From Xanthobacter oligotrophicus (GTDB taxonomy: Bacteria > Pseudomonadota > Alphaproteobacteria > Rhizobiales > Xanthobacteraceae), in NCBI RefSeq assembly GCF_008364685.1, contig NZ_VTTL01000008.1, positions 124,001 through 188,000 on the forward strand: 64,000 nt of DNA, written 5' to 3'. Below the pieces are notes generated by a model. The model ran no database searches. It saw nothing but the letters and a program-made list of their open reading frames with translations, and was not told the origin of the DNA. The position numbers and the translations under genes were made by a program. This document shows, in pieces, positions 27,238-36,225 of this stretch. Each line of letters starts with the position of its first letter. Within the stretch, counting starts at the first letter, position 1.

Positions 27238-30200
27238 ATGTTCACGAAGGTCCTGATCGCCAATCGCGGCGAGATCGCGCGGCGCGTCATCCGCACGCTC
27301 CGCGCCATGAACATCAAGTCGGTGGCCGTCCATTCGGACGCCGACCGCTTCACCCGCGGCGTGCTGGAGGCGGACGAGGCGGTGCGCCTCGGCCCGGCGC
27401 CGGCCGCCGAGAGCTACCTGAACGTGGACGCCGTCGTTGCCGCCTGCAAGGCGACGGGGGCGCAGGCGGTGCATCCCGGCTACGGCTTCCTGTCGGAGAA
27501 CGTGGCGTTCGCCCAGCGCCTCGCCGATGAGGGCATCCGCTTTATCGGGCCCAAGCCCGAGCACCTGAAGGACTTCGGCCTGAAGCACACGGCGCGTGCG
27601 CTGGCGAAAGCCTCCGGCGTGCCGCTGCTGCCGGGCACCGACTTGCTCGACAGCGCCGAAGAAGCGCTGAAGGCGGCGGAGGCCATCACCTATCCGGTGA
27701 TGCTGAAGTCCACCGCCGGCGGTGGCGGCATCGGCATGCAGCTGTGCCATACCCCGCAGGAGCTGGCCGACACCTTCGAGCGCGTCCAGCGCACCGCCCG
27801 CGCCTCCTTCGGCGATGCGCGGGTGTATCTGGAGCGCTTCGTGGCCGAGGCGCGCCATGTGGAAGTGCAGATCTTCGGCGACGGCAAGGGCCGCGTGGTG
27901 GCGCTGGGCGAGCGCGACTGCTCGCTCCAGCGCCGGAACCAGAAGGTGGTGGAGGAGACCCCTGCCCCCCTGCTCTCCGACGACGTTCGCGCGCGCCTGC
28001 ACGCCGCCGCCGTGAAGCTGGGCGAGAGCGTGGCCTATGAGAGCGCCGGCACCGTGGAGTTCATCTACGACCCGGCCCGGCAGGAATTCTACTTCCTGGA
28101 GGTGAACACCCGCCTGCAGGTGGAGCACCCCGTCACCGAGGCGGTGTTCGGCATCGACCTCGTGGAATGGATGATCCGCCAGGCCGCCGGGGAAGATCCC
28201 ATATCCGCCGCCGGTCCGCTCGTGCCGAAGGGCGCGGCCATGGAGGTGCGCGTCTATGCGGAGATCCCGCATGCCAACTTCCAGCCCTCGGCGGGCCTGC
28301 TCACCGAGGTGAAGTTCCCGGCCGGCGCGCGCATCGACGGCTGGATCGAGACCGGCACCGAGGTGACGCCCTATTACGATCCCATGCTCGCCAAGGTGAT
28401 CGTCACGGGCGAGGACCGCCCCGCCGCCATCGCCGCCCTCAACGCGGCGCTGGCGGGCACCTCCATCTGCGGCATCGAGACCAACCTGCAGTATCTGCGC
28501 GCAATCGCCGCGTCCGAATTGCTGGCGTCAGCCAAGGTGGCCACCACCGCGCTGAAGGACTTCGCTTTCAGGCCCGAAAGCGTGGAGGTGATTGTTCCCG
28601 GCGCCCAGTCCAGCCTTCAGGAGCTGCCCGGGCGGCTTCACCTGTGGCACGTGGGCGTGCCGCCCTCCGGGCCGATGGATGAATATTCGTTCCGCCGGGC
28701 CAATGCGCTGGTGGGCAATGCCGAGACCGCGTGCGCACTGGAACTGACGGTCAATGGCCCGACGCTCCGCTTCCACGACGATGCGGTGGTCGCCCTCTCC
28801 GGCGCGCTGATGCCGGCGGCGCTGGATGGCATCCCCGCCCCGCACGACGCGGCCTTCCCCGTGAAGGCCGGGCAGGTGCTGTCCATCGGCGCCATTTCGG
28901 GGCCGGGGCAGCGGTCTTATCTGGCGGTCAATGGTGCGTTCCAGGCCCCCGTGGTGCTGGGCTCGCGCGCTACCTTCGCGCTGGGCGCCTTCGGCGGCCA
29001 TGCCACCGGCACCCTGAAGGGCGGCGATGCCCTCCACCTCGCGCCCAAGGCCGCACGCCCACAGGTTCCGGACCATGCGCCCGGCGCTCCGGCGCCGCTG
29101 ACGCGGGAGTGGAGCATCGGCGTGGTCTATGGCCCCCACGGCGCGCCGGACTTCTTCCAGGACGACGACATCGCCGACCTGTTCGACGCCACCTACGAGG
29201 TGCATTTCAACAGCGCCCGCACCGGCGTGCGCCTCATGGGGCCGACGCCGCGCTGGGCCCGCACCGATGGCGGCGAGGCGGGGCTCCACCCCTCCAACAT
29301 CCACGACAATGCCTATGCCATCGGCGCCATCGACTTCACCGGCGACATGCCCATCATCCTCGGCCCGGACGGCCCCTCGCTGGGCGGCTTCGTCTGCCCG
29401 GCGGTGATCGCCCGCGATGAGCAGTGGAAGATGGGTCAGCTGAAGCCCGGCGACACCGTGCGCTTCTTCGCGCTGCCCCGCCCGCAGGACCCTATCGCCG
29501 GCCCGATGGTCATCGGCGCGCCGGAGGAGACCGGCTCCCCCATCCTCGCCCGGCGGGACGACGGGCCGGTGGGCGTGGTCTACCGCCGGCAGGGTGACGA
29601 CAACCTGCTGGTCGAGTTCGGCGACATGCACCTCGACATCGCCCTGCGCCTGCGCGCCCACCTGATGGCACAGGCGGTGGGGGAAGCGCGCCTGCCGGGG
29701 ATCATCGACCTCACCCCCGGCATCCGCTCGCTGCAGATCCATTACGATGGCGCGGCTATGCCCCGCGCCAAGCTGCTCGACGCCCTCGCCGAGATCGAGA
29801 GTGGCCTGCCCCGCGCCGAGGACGTGGTGGTGCCGAGCCGCGTCGTCCACCTGCCTTTGTCATGGAACGACCCGCAGGCGGAACTTGCCATGCGCAAGTA
29901 TCAGGAACTGGTGCGGCCCAACGCGCCGTGGTGCCCGTCCAACATCGAGTTCATCCGCCGCATCAACGGCCTTGAAGACGAGCAGGCGGTGAAGGACATC
30001 ATCTTCGGCGCCAGCTACCAGGTGTTGGGCCTCGGCGACGTCTATCTCGGGGCGCCGGTGGCCACGCCTATCGATCCGCGCCACCGCCTCGTCACCACCA
30101 AGTACAATCCAGCCCGCACCTGGACGCCGGAAAACGCGGTGGGCATCGGCGGCGCCTACATGTGCATCTACGGCATGGAGGGGCCGGGCGGCTACCAGTT

Positions 30201-30783
30201 GTTCGGCCGCACCATCCAGATGTGGAACACGTGGCGGTCCACCAAGGCGTTCGAGCCCGGCACCCCGTGGCTGCTGCGCTTCTTCGACGAGATCCGCTTC
30301 TTCCCCGTGAGCCATCAGGAATTGATGGAAGCGCGCGAGGCCTTCCCCCATGGCGCCTATCCGGTGCGCATCGAGGACGGCCGCTTCTCCTATGCCGACT
30401 ACGCGGCGAACCTTGCCGCCAATGCCGGCGAGATCACCGCCGGCAAGGCCCGCCAGCAGGCGGCCTTCGAGGCCGAGCGCGCCCGCTGGAAGGCGGAAGG
30501 GCTCGACAGCTTCGTGGTGGAGGACGGCGCCGGCCCCTTCAGTGAGGGCGAGATGCCGGACGGCTGCTTCGGCGTGTCCGCCAACGTGCCGGGCAATGTC
30601 TGGAAGGTGCTGGTGGAGGAGGAGACGGTGGTCGCCGCAGGCGAAACCATCGCCATCATCGAATCCATGAAGATGGAAATCTCCATCACCGCCCATGCCG
30701 CCGGGCGGGTGCGGGAGATCCGTGCCGTCCCCGGCCGCACCGTGCGGTCCGGCGATGTGGTCTGCGTGCTCGAAGCCCTGTGA
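27238..30783 (+). CDS. Biotin-dependent guanidine/urea carboxylase
   Basis: A single-chain 1181-residue carboxylase. Residues 1-450 are the biotin carboxylase with the ATP-grasp loop KSTAGGGGIGMQ and EVNTRLQVEHPVTE. Residues about 465-1080 hold the KipA/KipI-like carboxyltransferase, starting GRLHLWHVGVPPSGPMDEYS. The C-terminal carrier domain has ESMKMEIS with the biotinylated Lys1145. The enzyme carboxylates guanidine (or urea) using bicarbonate and ATP. The guanidine-I riboswitch and the two deiminase-type genes argue for guanidine, though residues that separate the two classes were not checked. It lacks the fused amidase of fungal urea amidolyase. Confidence 0.93.
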   Translation: MFTKVLIANRGEIARRVIRTLRAMNIKSVAVHSDADRFTRGVLEADEAVRLGPAPAAESYLNVDAVVAACKATGAQAVHPGYGFLSENVAFAQRLADEGIRFIGPKPEHLKDFGLKHTARALAKASGVPLLPGTDLLDSAEEALKAAEAITYPVMLKSTAGGGGIGMQLCHTPQELADTFERVQRTARASFGDARVYLERFVAEARHVEVQIFGDGKGRVVALGERDCSLQRRNQKVVEETPAPLLSDDVRARLHAAAVKLGESVAYESAGTVEFIYDPARQEFYFLEVNTRLQVEHPVTEAVFGIDLVEWMIRQAAGEDPISAAGPLVPKGAAMEVRVYAEIPHANFQPSAGLLTEVKFPAGARIDGWIETGTEVTPYYDPMLAKVIVTGEDRPAAIAALNAALAGTSICGIETNLQYLRAIAASELLASAKVATTALKDFAFRPESVEVIVPGAQSSLQELPGRLHLWHVGVPPSGPMDEYSFRRANALVGNAETACALELTVNGPTLRFHDDAVVALSGALMPAALDGIPAPHDAAFPVKAGQVLSIGAISGPGQRSYLAVNGAFQAPVVLGSRATFALGAFGGHATGTLKGGDALHLAPKAARPQVPDHAPGAPAPLTREWSIGVVYGPHGAPDFFQDDDIADLFDATYEVHFNSARTGVRLMGPTPRWARTDGGEAGLHPSNIHDNAYAIGAIDFTGDMPIILGPDGPSLGGFVCPAVIARDEQWKMGQLKPGDTVRFFALPRPQDPIAGPMVIGAPEETGSPILARRDDGPVGVVYRRQGDDNLLVEFGDMHLDIALRLRAHLMAQAVGEARLPGIIDLTPGIRSLQIHYDGAAMPRAKLLDALAEIESGLPRAEDVVVPSRVVHLPLSWNDPQAELAMRKYQELVRPNAPWCPSNIEFIRRINGLEDEQAVKDIIFGASYQVLGLGDVYLGAPVATPIDPRHRLVTTKYNPARTWTPENAVGIGGAYMCIYGMEGPGGYQLFGRTIQMWNTWRSTKAFEPGTPWLLRFFDEIRFFPVSHQELMEAREAFPHGAYPVRIEDGRFSYADYAANLAANAGEITAGKARQQAAFEAERARWKAEGLDSFVVEDGAGPFSEGEMPDGCFGVSANVPGNVWKVLVEEETVVAAGETIAIIESMKMEISITAHAAGRVREIRAVPGRTVRSGDVVCVLEAL

Positions 30784-30803
30784 CGAAAGCTGAGGGAAAG
30801 CTC

Positions 30804-31253
30804 ATGACGACCGATCTGCCGCTCAGCGGACATCGCCCGTCCGAAACCAAGCCGCCGGAAGCCGTGCCCATCGCCGTGGTGGGCGCGCATCTCTCCGGCA
30901 TGCCGCTCAATCCGGAGCTTACGGAGGCCGGCGGCGTGCTGGTGAAGAGCTGCCGTACCGCGCCGGACTACCGGCTGTTCGTGCTGCCGGACACCACGCC
31001 CCAGAAGCCGGGGGTGGTGCGCGCGCCGGGCTTCGCCGGGCCGGGGCTGGAGGTGGAGGTCTGGGCGCTGGACCCCGCCGCCTTCGGCCGCTTCGTCTCC
31101 CGCATCCCGGCGCCGCTCGGCATCGGCAAGGTGCGGCTGGAGGACGGCAGCGAAGTGCCCGGCTTCCTGTGCGAGGCCCATGCGGTGGAGCGGGCCGAGG
31201 AGATCACCGCGCTCGGCGGCTGGCGCGCCTATATGGCGCGGCGGCGCGGATAG
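30804..31253 (+). CDS. Stand-alone allophanate hydrolase C-terminal (AH_C) domain protein
   Basis: A 149-residue protein equal to the C-terminal domain of AtzF-type allophanate hydrolase: VGAHLSGMPLNPELTEAGG, CRTAPDYRLFVLPDTTPQKPGVVR, VEVWALDPAAFGRFVSRIPAPLGIG and the ending ITALGGWRAYM. In full-length enzymes this domain acts on N-carboxycarbamate, the product of the amidase domain. No amidase domain lies in the window. ATG 30804 follows GAGGGAAA; a GTG at 30780 overlaps the carboxylase stop and would add eight residues. It may pair with an amidase coded elsewhere, or be a remnant. Confidence 0.88.
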   Translation: MTTDLPLSGHRPSETKPPEAVPIAVVGAHLSGMPLNPELTEAGGVLVKSCRTAPDYRLFVLPDTTPQKPGVVRAPGFAGPGLEVEVWALDPAAFGRFVSRIPAPLGIGKVRLEDGSEVPGFLCEAHAVERAEEITALGGWRAYMARRRG

Positions 31254-31358
31254 AGTGTGTTCGAGCGAAGTGGATACCGGCTCGCGTAAAGAAAACGCGT
31301 CAACACAACAACCTAGAGCGATTTCCGTGAGCCGGAGCGAGCGAAAAACGCTCTAGGC
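31253..31358. repeat. Dispersed element R3, copy a
   Basis: About 105 bases containing TCGAGCGAAGTGGATACCGG and GAAAACGCGTCAACACAAC, ending in GCGAAAAACGCTCTAGG. A close copy is at 41571-41672. It starts at the stop of the AH_C gene. Confidence 0.8.
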
Positions 31359-31435
31359 CGCGCCGCCCTTCTCATCCCCCGGCGCGGCCGGGGGATGCCC
31401 CTCTCCCACGGGAGAAAAAGCGGCCGTAGCGCGCC

Positions 31436-32470
31436 TCAGGCCTCCGGCTGCTCGCCGACGACTTCCTCGGCGCTGTATTTGTACACGCGACCACAGAATT
31501 CGCAGGTAACGGCGATGTGGCCGTCGTCCTGGATCATGTCGTGCCGTTCCTCGCTGGAGAAGGAGGCGAGCACGCCCGACACCCGCTCGCGCGAGCAGGA
31601 GCAGTGGGCCGCCATGGGCGAGGGATCGAACACCCGCACCCCGCGCTCGTGGAACAGGCGATAGAGCAGCCGCTCGCTGGAGAGGTCACGGTCGATCAGT
31701 TCCACGTCTTCCAGGGTGGCCACGAGGGATCGCGCCTCCACCCAGGCGTCGTCCTCGTCCACCGCGTGGACGGCAGTGCCCTCCGGCGCGTCGCCCGGCG
31801 ACAGGTCGGACATGCGGGAGCGGGAAGCATCGTTCGGCAGGAACTGGGCGAGAAGCCCGCCCGCCCGCCAGGACGAGGCCGCGCCCCCGGCCTTCATCTC
31901 CTCGCCCACCGCAAGGCGCACGCGGGTGGGGATCTGCTCGGACTGCTTGAAATATTCGTGCGCCGCTTCCTCCAGACCAGAGCCGTCCAGCGCCACCACC
32001 CCCTGGTAGCGGTTGGCGGAAATGCCCTGGTCGATGGTCATGGCGAGGTGGCCGCGCCCGATGAGGGCGGCGGGCGATGTCTCGTTGCGCCGCTCGGCTT
32101 CCGCCAGCGCCTCCTTGTCGAAGCGCGCATAGGCGCGGATCTTGTCGGGGGTGACGAAGTCCGCCACCACCATGTCCACCGGCCCGTCGGTCTGGGTCTG
32201 CAGGATGAAGCGGCCCTCGAACTTGAGGGACGAGCCCAGCAGCACGGCGAGCGTCACCGCCTCGCCCACCACCCGCTTCACCGCCGCGGGATAATCATGG
32301 TGCGCCAGCACGGCATCCAGCGTGGTGCCGAGACGCACGGTGCGCCCGCGCAGGTCCAGCGCATCCACCTGGAAGGCGGTGACGATGTCGTCCTGCGCCG
32401 CCTCGGCCCGGCGGGTGGTGCCGTGTCTCTCGCCGCGGGACTGCTCGCCGCGGGACTGCTCGCCGCTCAT
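31436..32470 (-). CDS. hslO: Redox-regulated chaperonin Hsp33
   Basis: A 344-residue redox-switched holdase. The C-terminal zinc centre is intact: Cys290-Ser-Cys292 and Cys323-Glu-Phe-Cys326. The core has VKRVVGEAVTLAVLLGSSLKFEGRFILQTQTDGPV and GRGHLAMTIDQG. The start is the ATG at 32470 with GAGGAG upstream; the frame is open for 94 more codons but that would run over argF. The first 15 residues hold a small tandem repeat (GEQSRGEQSRGE). It lies downstream of argF on the same strand across 257 bases. Confidence 0.96.
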   Translation of the reverse strand: MSGEQSRGEQSRGERHGTTRRAEAAQDDIVTAFQVDALDLRGRTVRLGTTLDAVLAHHDYPAAVKRVVGEAVTLAVLLGSSLKFEGRFILQTQTDGPVDMVVADFVTPDKIRAYARFDKEALAEAERRNETSPAALIGRGHLAMTIDQGISANRYQGVVALDGSGLEEAAHEYFKQSEQIPTRVRLAVGEEMKAGGAASSWRAGGLLAQFLPNDASRSRMSDLSPGDAPEGTAVHAVDEDDAWVEARSLVATLEDVELIDRDLSSERLLYRLFHERGVRVFDPSPMAAHCSCSRERVSGVLASFSSEERHDMIQDDGHIAVTCEFCGRVYKYSAEEVVGEQPEA

Positions 32471-32727
32471 GGGGGGACTCCTCGAAACGATGGGCCGGGC
32501 AAGACGATCATGGCCGCCGATTGTGGCCGCTGGTCGCTGACCATAGCCGCTAATCCCGGCCGCCGCTGCGCCGGCCAGATGCCATCCCGCCCGAAAGGGT
32601 TGAGCCGGCATATAGGCACCCGACCCCGCCGGCGGAAGATGGCCGCCGGATCGGTCCGTCAGACCAGCCCAACCGCCATCGTTCCGGATCTTTCCGCCCC
32701 GAAGGTCGCCCCGGTGATCGGCGCCTG

Positions 32728-33657
32728 CTACTCGCCCGCCGCGTGGAAGCACCAGGCCAGGATGCCCTTCTGGGCATGCAGCCGGTTTTCCGCCTCGTCG
32801 AACACCACCGATTGCGGGCCGTCCATCACCTCGTCGCTCACCTCCTCGCCGCGATGGGCGGGCAGGCAGTGCATGAAGATGGCGTCCTTGTCGGCCCGCG
32901 CCATGAGCGCGCGGTTCACCTGATAGGGCTTCAACAGGTTGTGGCGGCGCTCCGCCTCCTTGTCGCCCATGGAAACCCAGGTGTCGGTGACGACGCAGTC
33001 CACGCCCTCCACCGCTTCCTCGGGATCGCGCATGAACTTCACCTTCGCCTTGGTGCGCTTGACGAAGTCCTTCAGCGCCTGGCGCGGCGAAAGCTCCTTC
33101 GGGGTGGCGACCTTGAGCGAGAAATCGAAGCGCTGGGCGGCATGGACCCAGGACGCCAGCACGTTGTTGGCGTCGCCGGTCCAGGCCACGGAGCGGCCGG
33201 TGATGTTGCCCCTGTGCTCCTCGAAGGTGAGCACGTCCGCCATCACCTGGCAGGGATGGGAGATGCGCGTGAGCCCGTTGATCACCGGCACGGTGGCGTA
33301 TTTGGCCAGCTCGGTGAGGTCGTCATGGTCCAGGATGCGGATCATGATGGCGTCGACGAAGCGCGACAGCACGCGGGCGGTGTCGGCGATGGTCTCGCCA
33401 CGCCCGAGCTGCATCTCCTGGCCGGTGAGCATGATGGTGTCGCCGCCCAGCTGGCGCATGGCGAGGTCGAACGACACGCGGGTGCGGGTGGAGGGCTTGT
33501 CGAACACCATGGCGAGCGTCTTGCCCGCGAGCGGCCGGTCTACCTCGCCGGCCTTGCGCCGGGCCTTGAGGTCCTTGGAAAAATCGAGAACCCGGCGCAA
33601 CTCCTCGGCCGGGATCTCGGACAAGTCTAGAAAATGGCGCACGCCGTTCCCCTTCAT
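32728..33657 (-). CDS. argF: Ornithine carbamoyltransferase
   Basis: A 309-residue enzyme that joins ornithine and carbamoyl phosphate to citrulline. The carbamoyl-phosphate loop STRTR is at 56-60, with DDLTEL and [22 protein letters not shown] in the middle and [19 protein letters not shown] for ornithine near the C-terminus. ATG 33657 overlaps the argD stop (ATGA), so the genes are translationally coupled. Confidence 0.97.
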   Translation of the reverse strand: MKGNGVRHFLDLSEIPAEELRRVLDFSKDLKARRKAGEVDRPLAGKTLAMVFDKPSTRTRVSFDLAMRQLGGDTIMLTGQEMQLGRGETIADTARVLSRFVDAIMIRILDHDDLTELAKYATVPVINGLTRISHPCQVMADVLTFEEHRGNITGRSVAWTGDANNVLASWVHAAQRFDFSLKVATPKELSPRQALKDFVKRTKAKVKFMRDPEEAVEGVDCVVTDTWVSMGDKEAERRHNLLKPYQVNRALMARADKDAIFMHCLPAHRGEEVSDEVMDGPQSVVFDEAENRLHAQKGILAWCFHAAGE

Positions 33658-34862
33658 TCCGCCGCTCCCTGCACCGGGGCGGCGACGAGGCGGTCCTCGA
33701 TCCGCCGGCAGGCAGCTTCGATCTTATCCACGGCGATGCCCACCTCCTCCTCGCTCACGATGAGCGGGGGCAGCAGCCTCACCACATTGTCGCTGGCGCC
33801 GGGCGCAAGCAGGCCTTCCTCGCGCAGCGCCGTGACGAGGTCCGCCGCCGGCACGTTGGCGCGCAGGCCCAGCAGCAGGCCCTGCCCGCGCACCTCGGCG
33901 ATGATGGACGGATGCCGGTCCTTGAGTTCGGCCAGGCGCTGCACGAGGCGCGTCGACATGGCGTTCACATGGTCGAGGAAGCCGTCGGCGAGCACGAGGT
34001 CGAGCACCGCATTGCCCACCGCCATGGCCAGCGGGTTGCCGCCATAGGTGGAGCCGTGGGTGCCGAGCGTCATGCCCTTGGCGGCCTCTTCAGTGGCAAG
34101 GCAGGCACCCATGGGGAAGCCGCCGCCGATGCCCTTGGCCACCGCCATGATGTCCGGGATGACGCCGACCCATTCGTGGGCGAACAGCTTGCCGGTGCGC
34201 CCGACGCCGCTCTGCACCTCGTCCAGCACCAGCAGCAGGCCCTTCTCGTCGCACAGCTCCCGAAGCCCCCTGAGGAAGCCGGAGGGGGGCACGCGCACGC
34301 CGCCCTCGCCCTGCACCGGCTCCACCAGGATAGCGGCGGTCTCGGCGGTCACGGCGGCGCGGGCGGCGCCCAGGTCGCCGAACGGCACCTGGTCGAAGCC
34401 CGGCATGGCCGGCTCGAACCCTTCCAGATACTTGGCGTTGCCGCCGGCGGCGATGGTCGCCAGAGTGCGGCCGTGGAAGGCGCCCTCGAAGGTGACGATG
34501 CGGTTCTTCTCGGGATGGCCGCTGGCATACTGGTACTTGCGGGCCATCTTGATGGCGCACTCGAGGGCTTCCGCACCCGAATTGGTGAAGAACATGGTGT
34601 CCGCGAAGGTCACCGCCTTGATGCGGTCGGCCAGCCGCTCGCCGCCGGGGATGCGAAACAGGTTCGAGGTGTGCCAGAGCTTCCGGGCCTGCTCGGAGAG
34701 CGCCTCGGCGAGATAGGGATGGGCGTGGCCCAGCACATTAACGGCGATGCCGCCGGTGAAATCGAGAAAGCGTCGCCCGTCCGTCGTGACGAGCCAGCAG
34801 CCCTCCCCCCGTTCGAATTCGAGGTCGATGCGCGCATAGGTCGGCAGAACGGCGGTGATCAC
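33654..34862 (-). CDS. argD: Acetylornithine aminotransferase
   Basis: A 402-residue PLP enzyme of arginine (and possibly lysine) synthesis. The cofactor lysine is Lys243 in [13 protein letters not shown]; other marks are [27 protein letters not shown] and [14 protein letters not shown]. The start codon is a GTG at 34862 with GGGAGGATTAAA upstream. It leads an argD-argF unit. Between its inferred promoter (34986-35013, minus strand) and the start there is a terminator-like hairpin. Confidence 0.96.
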   Translation of the reverse strand: MITAVLPTYARIDLEFERGEGCWLVTTDGRRFLDFTGGIAVNVLGHAHPYLAEALSEQARKLWHTSNLFRIPGGERLADRIKAVTFADTMFFTNSGAEALECAIKMARKYQYASGHPEKNRIVTFEGAFHGRTLATIAAGGNAKYLEGFEPAMPGFDQVPFGDLGAARAAVTAETAAILVEPVQGEGGVRVPPSGFLRGLRELCDEKGLLLVLDEVQSGVGRTGKLFAHEWVGVIPDIMAVAKGIGGGFPMGACLATEEAAKGMTLGTHGSTYGGNPLAMAVGNAVLDLVLADGFLDHVNAMSTRLVQRLAELKDRHPSIIAEVRGQGLLLGLRANVPAADLVTALREEGLLAPGASDNVVRLLPPLIVSEEEVGIAVDKIEAACRRIEDRLVAAPVQGAAE

Positions 34863-34944
34863 TTTAATCCTCCCAAAAAGGGTTCATTCCCCTTGAGGTG
34901 GCACCGGTTGACGAACAAAACGCGACAACCGGCGCGTCGCAAAC

Positions 34945-34973
34945 AAAAAAGGCCGCCCAAGCGGGGGGCGGCC
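34945..34973 (-). terminator. Terminator-like hairpin in the argD leader
   Basis: Read on the minus strand: GGCCGCCC stem with GGGCGGCC, seven-base loop, then six T. No minus-strand gene lies upstream that would need it; it falls between a sigma-70-like promoter and argD. Confidence 0.75.
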
Positions 34974-34978
34974 CGACA

Positions 34979-35606
34979 GCTGCGGATTCTAATGATCATG
35001 CGCGAGAGGTCAACTCATGCGCCGCCGGAGCCGGTTCTTTGACCTCGCGCAAGTTTTCCGGCGCAAGTTTTCACGGCACAAGGGTGCGCAATGGAACCTG
35101 CGGCATTAACGAAGCCTTAAGGAGCTGGGGAAAACGGCCTTGACGCCATTGCCGACTCTGTTGTGCGCACCAGCCATATTGTAGGTTGTTCCTCGTCAGC
35201 CACGAGATGTCGTGCGCGAGGGACGCCAGGGACGATTTTCCAGGACCTTGCAGAGCCGGGCCGAACCCGCGCGCGGATTGCGTGCGGGAACGCGGAAGGA
35301 GTCCGGCTTCACGCGCCACCCGGCATGATCGGGGGGCTGGTTGGCTTGGAGCCGGATCGGTTCAGGTTGAAATGCCTGATCGACCATTCCGTCTCCAACG
35401 TGATGAAAAGAGGCCGGTTTTACCGATCAGGTCGCGACCTGACCGGACGGACTCCAGGCGCCGCGCGTATTCCGGCGCCCTCGTTTTCGGCCGACGCATC
35501 TTCGCCGGCCGTCGTCCGAGGTCCAGCACGGGCTCCGGACCCACCCACGCGACGCCGGCGGATGCTGGCGCCGGTGGCTTTCAAATGCGGCAAATGGAGA
35601 AGAGCG
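34979..35606. other. Intergenic region between argD and gcrA
   Basis: About 630 bases without a convincing gene. It contains the argD promoter, a long inverted repeat (arms at 35000-35013 and 35039-35050 around GGTCAA/TTGACC), a repeated GCGCAAGTTTTC (35047-35058 and 35061-35072), four GANTC sites and the palindrome CAGGTCGCGACCTG at 35428-35441. An open frame continuous with gcrA runs from about 35163 but has no family match that I recognise. Confidence 0.55.
34986..35013 (-). promoter_or_regulatory. Sigma-70-type promoter candidate for argD
   Basis: On the minus strand: TTGACC, 16 bases, TAGAAT. Both hexamers match the consensus at five of six positions. A GANTC site (GAATC) overlaps the -10, which would make it open to CcrM methylation. 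Confidence 0.5.
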
Positions 35607-36131
35607 ATGAGCTGGACTGACGAGCGCGTCGAACTCTTGAAAAAGCTCTGGAGCGAAGGCCTCTCCGCGAGCCAGATTGCAACCGAACTGGGTGAAGTCA
35701 CCCGCAATGCGGTGATCGGCAAGGTGCACCGGCTGGGCCTGTCCGGCCGGGCCAAGTCGCCAGCCCCGGCGCCGGCCCGCCCGCGCAGCAAGACGGACCG
35801 GCCTGAGCGGCCAGAGGCCCGTCCCAACCGCCCCGCCACCATCGGCAACACCGCGCTCGCGGCCGAGCCGGAGGACATGCCGGAAGAGGCGCCGGCTCCG
35901 GCTCCCGCCCCCAAGGCGTCCGACAACGTGGTGCCCATGGCGCAGCGTTGCACCATCATGAACCTCACCGAGTCCACCTGCCGCTGGCCCCTGGGCGAGC
36001 CGGGCACGGAGAGCTTTCATTTCTGCGGCGGCAAGAGCAATCCGGGCACGCCCTATTGCACCGTGCATGCCCGCATGGCCTACCAGCCGGTGCAGGACCG
36101 CCGCCGCGACCGGCGCCTCGCCTATCTGTGA
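35607..36131 (+). CDS. gcrA: Cell-cycle regulator GcrA
   Basis: A 174-residue transcription factor that binds the sigma-70 holoenzyme and acts at CcrM-methylated GANTC promoters. The N-terminal DNA-binding part is MSWTDERVELLKKLWSEGLS... with ATELGEVTRNAVIGKVHRLGL; the C-terminal sigma-binding part has the CRWPLGEPG and FCGGKSNPGTPYCTVHARMAYQP pattern. A Pro/Ala/Glu linker (about 45-110) separates them. ATG 35607 follows GGAGAAGAG. A terminator follows. Confidence 0.96.
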   Translation: MSWTDERVELLKKLWSEGLSASQIATELGEVTRNAVIGKVHRLGLSGRAKSPAPAPARPRSKTDRPERPEARPNRPATIGNTALAAEPEDMPEEAPAPAPAPKASDNVVPMAQRCTIMNLTESTCRWPLGEPGTESFHFCGGKSNPGTPYCTVHARMAYQPVQDRRRDRRLAYL

Positions 36132-36138
36132 AAACAGG

Positions 36139-36170
36139 AAGGGCCGGGGAAGAGGCACCCCGGCCCTTTT
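36139..36170 (+). terminator. gcrA terminator
   Basis: AAGGGCCGGGG (36139-36149) pairs with CCCCGGCCCTT (36158-36168), followed by TTTTC. Confidence 0.92.
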
Positions 36171-36225
36171 CATTCAAGATCTTGAGATCGCTAGGGGATT
36201 TCCCTCGGCTACCGGTCCGGAAAGC

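Noticed and set aside
25735-28272. An 845-codon open frame on the minus strand opposite the guanidine operon.
   Set aside because: It is a shadow of high-GC codon bias; the sequence is low complexity (His, Gly, Val, Asp) and three well-recognised genes lie on the other strand.
30780-30803. GTG start of the AH_C gene overlapping the carboxylase stop.
   Set aside because: Possible through coupling, but ATG 30804 has a clear GAGGGAAA site and the added residues match nothing.
35163-35606. N-terminal extension of GcrA by 148 codons.
   Set aside because: The region holds promoter-like and palindromic elements, and MSWTDERVELL is the conserved start with a good ribosome site.
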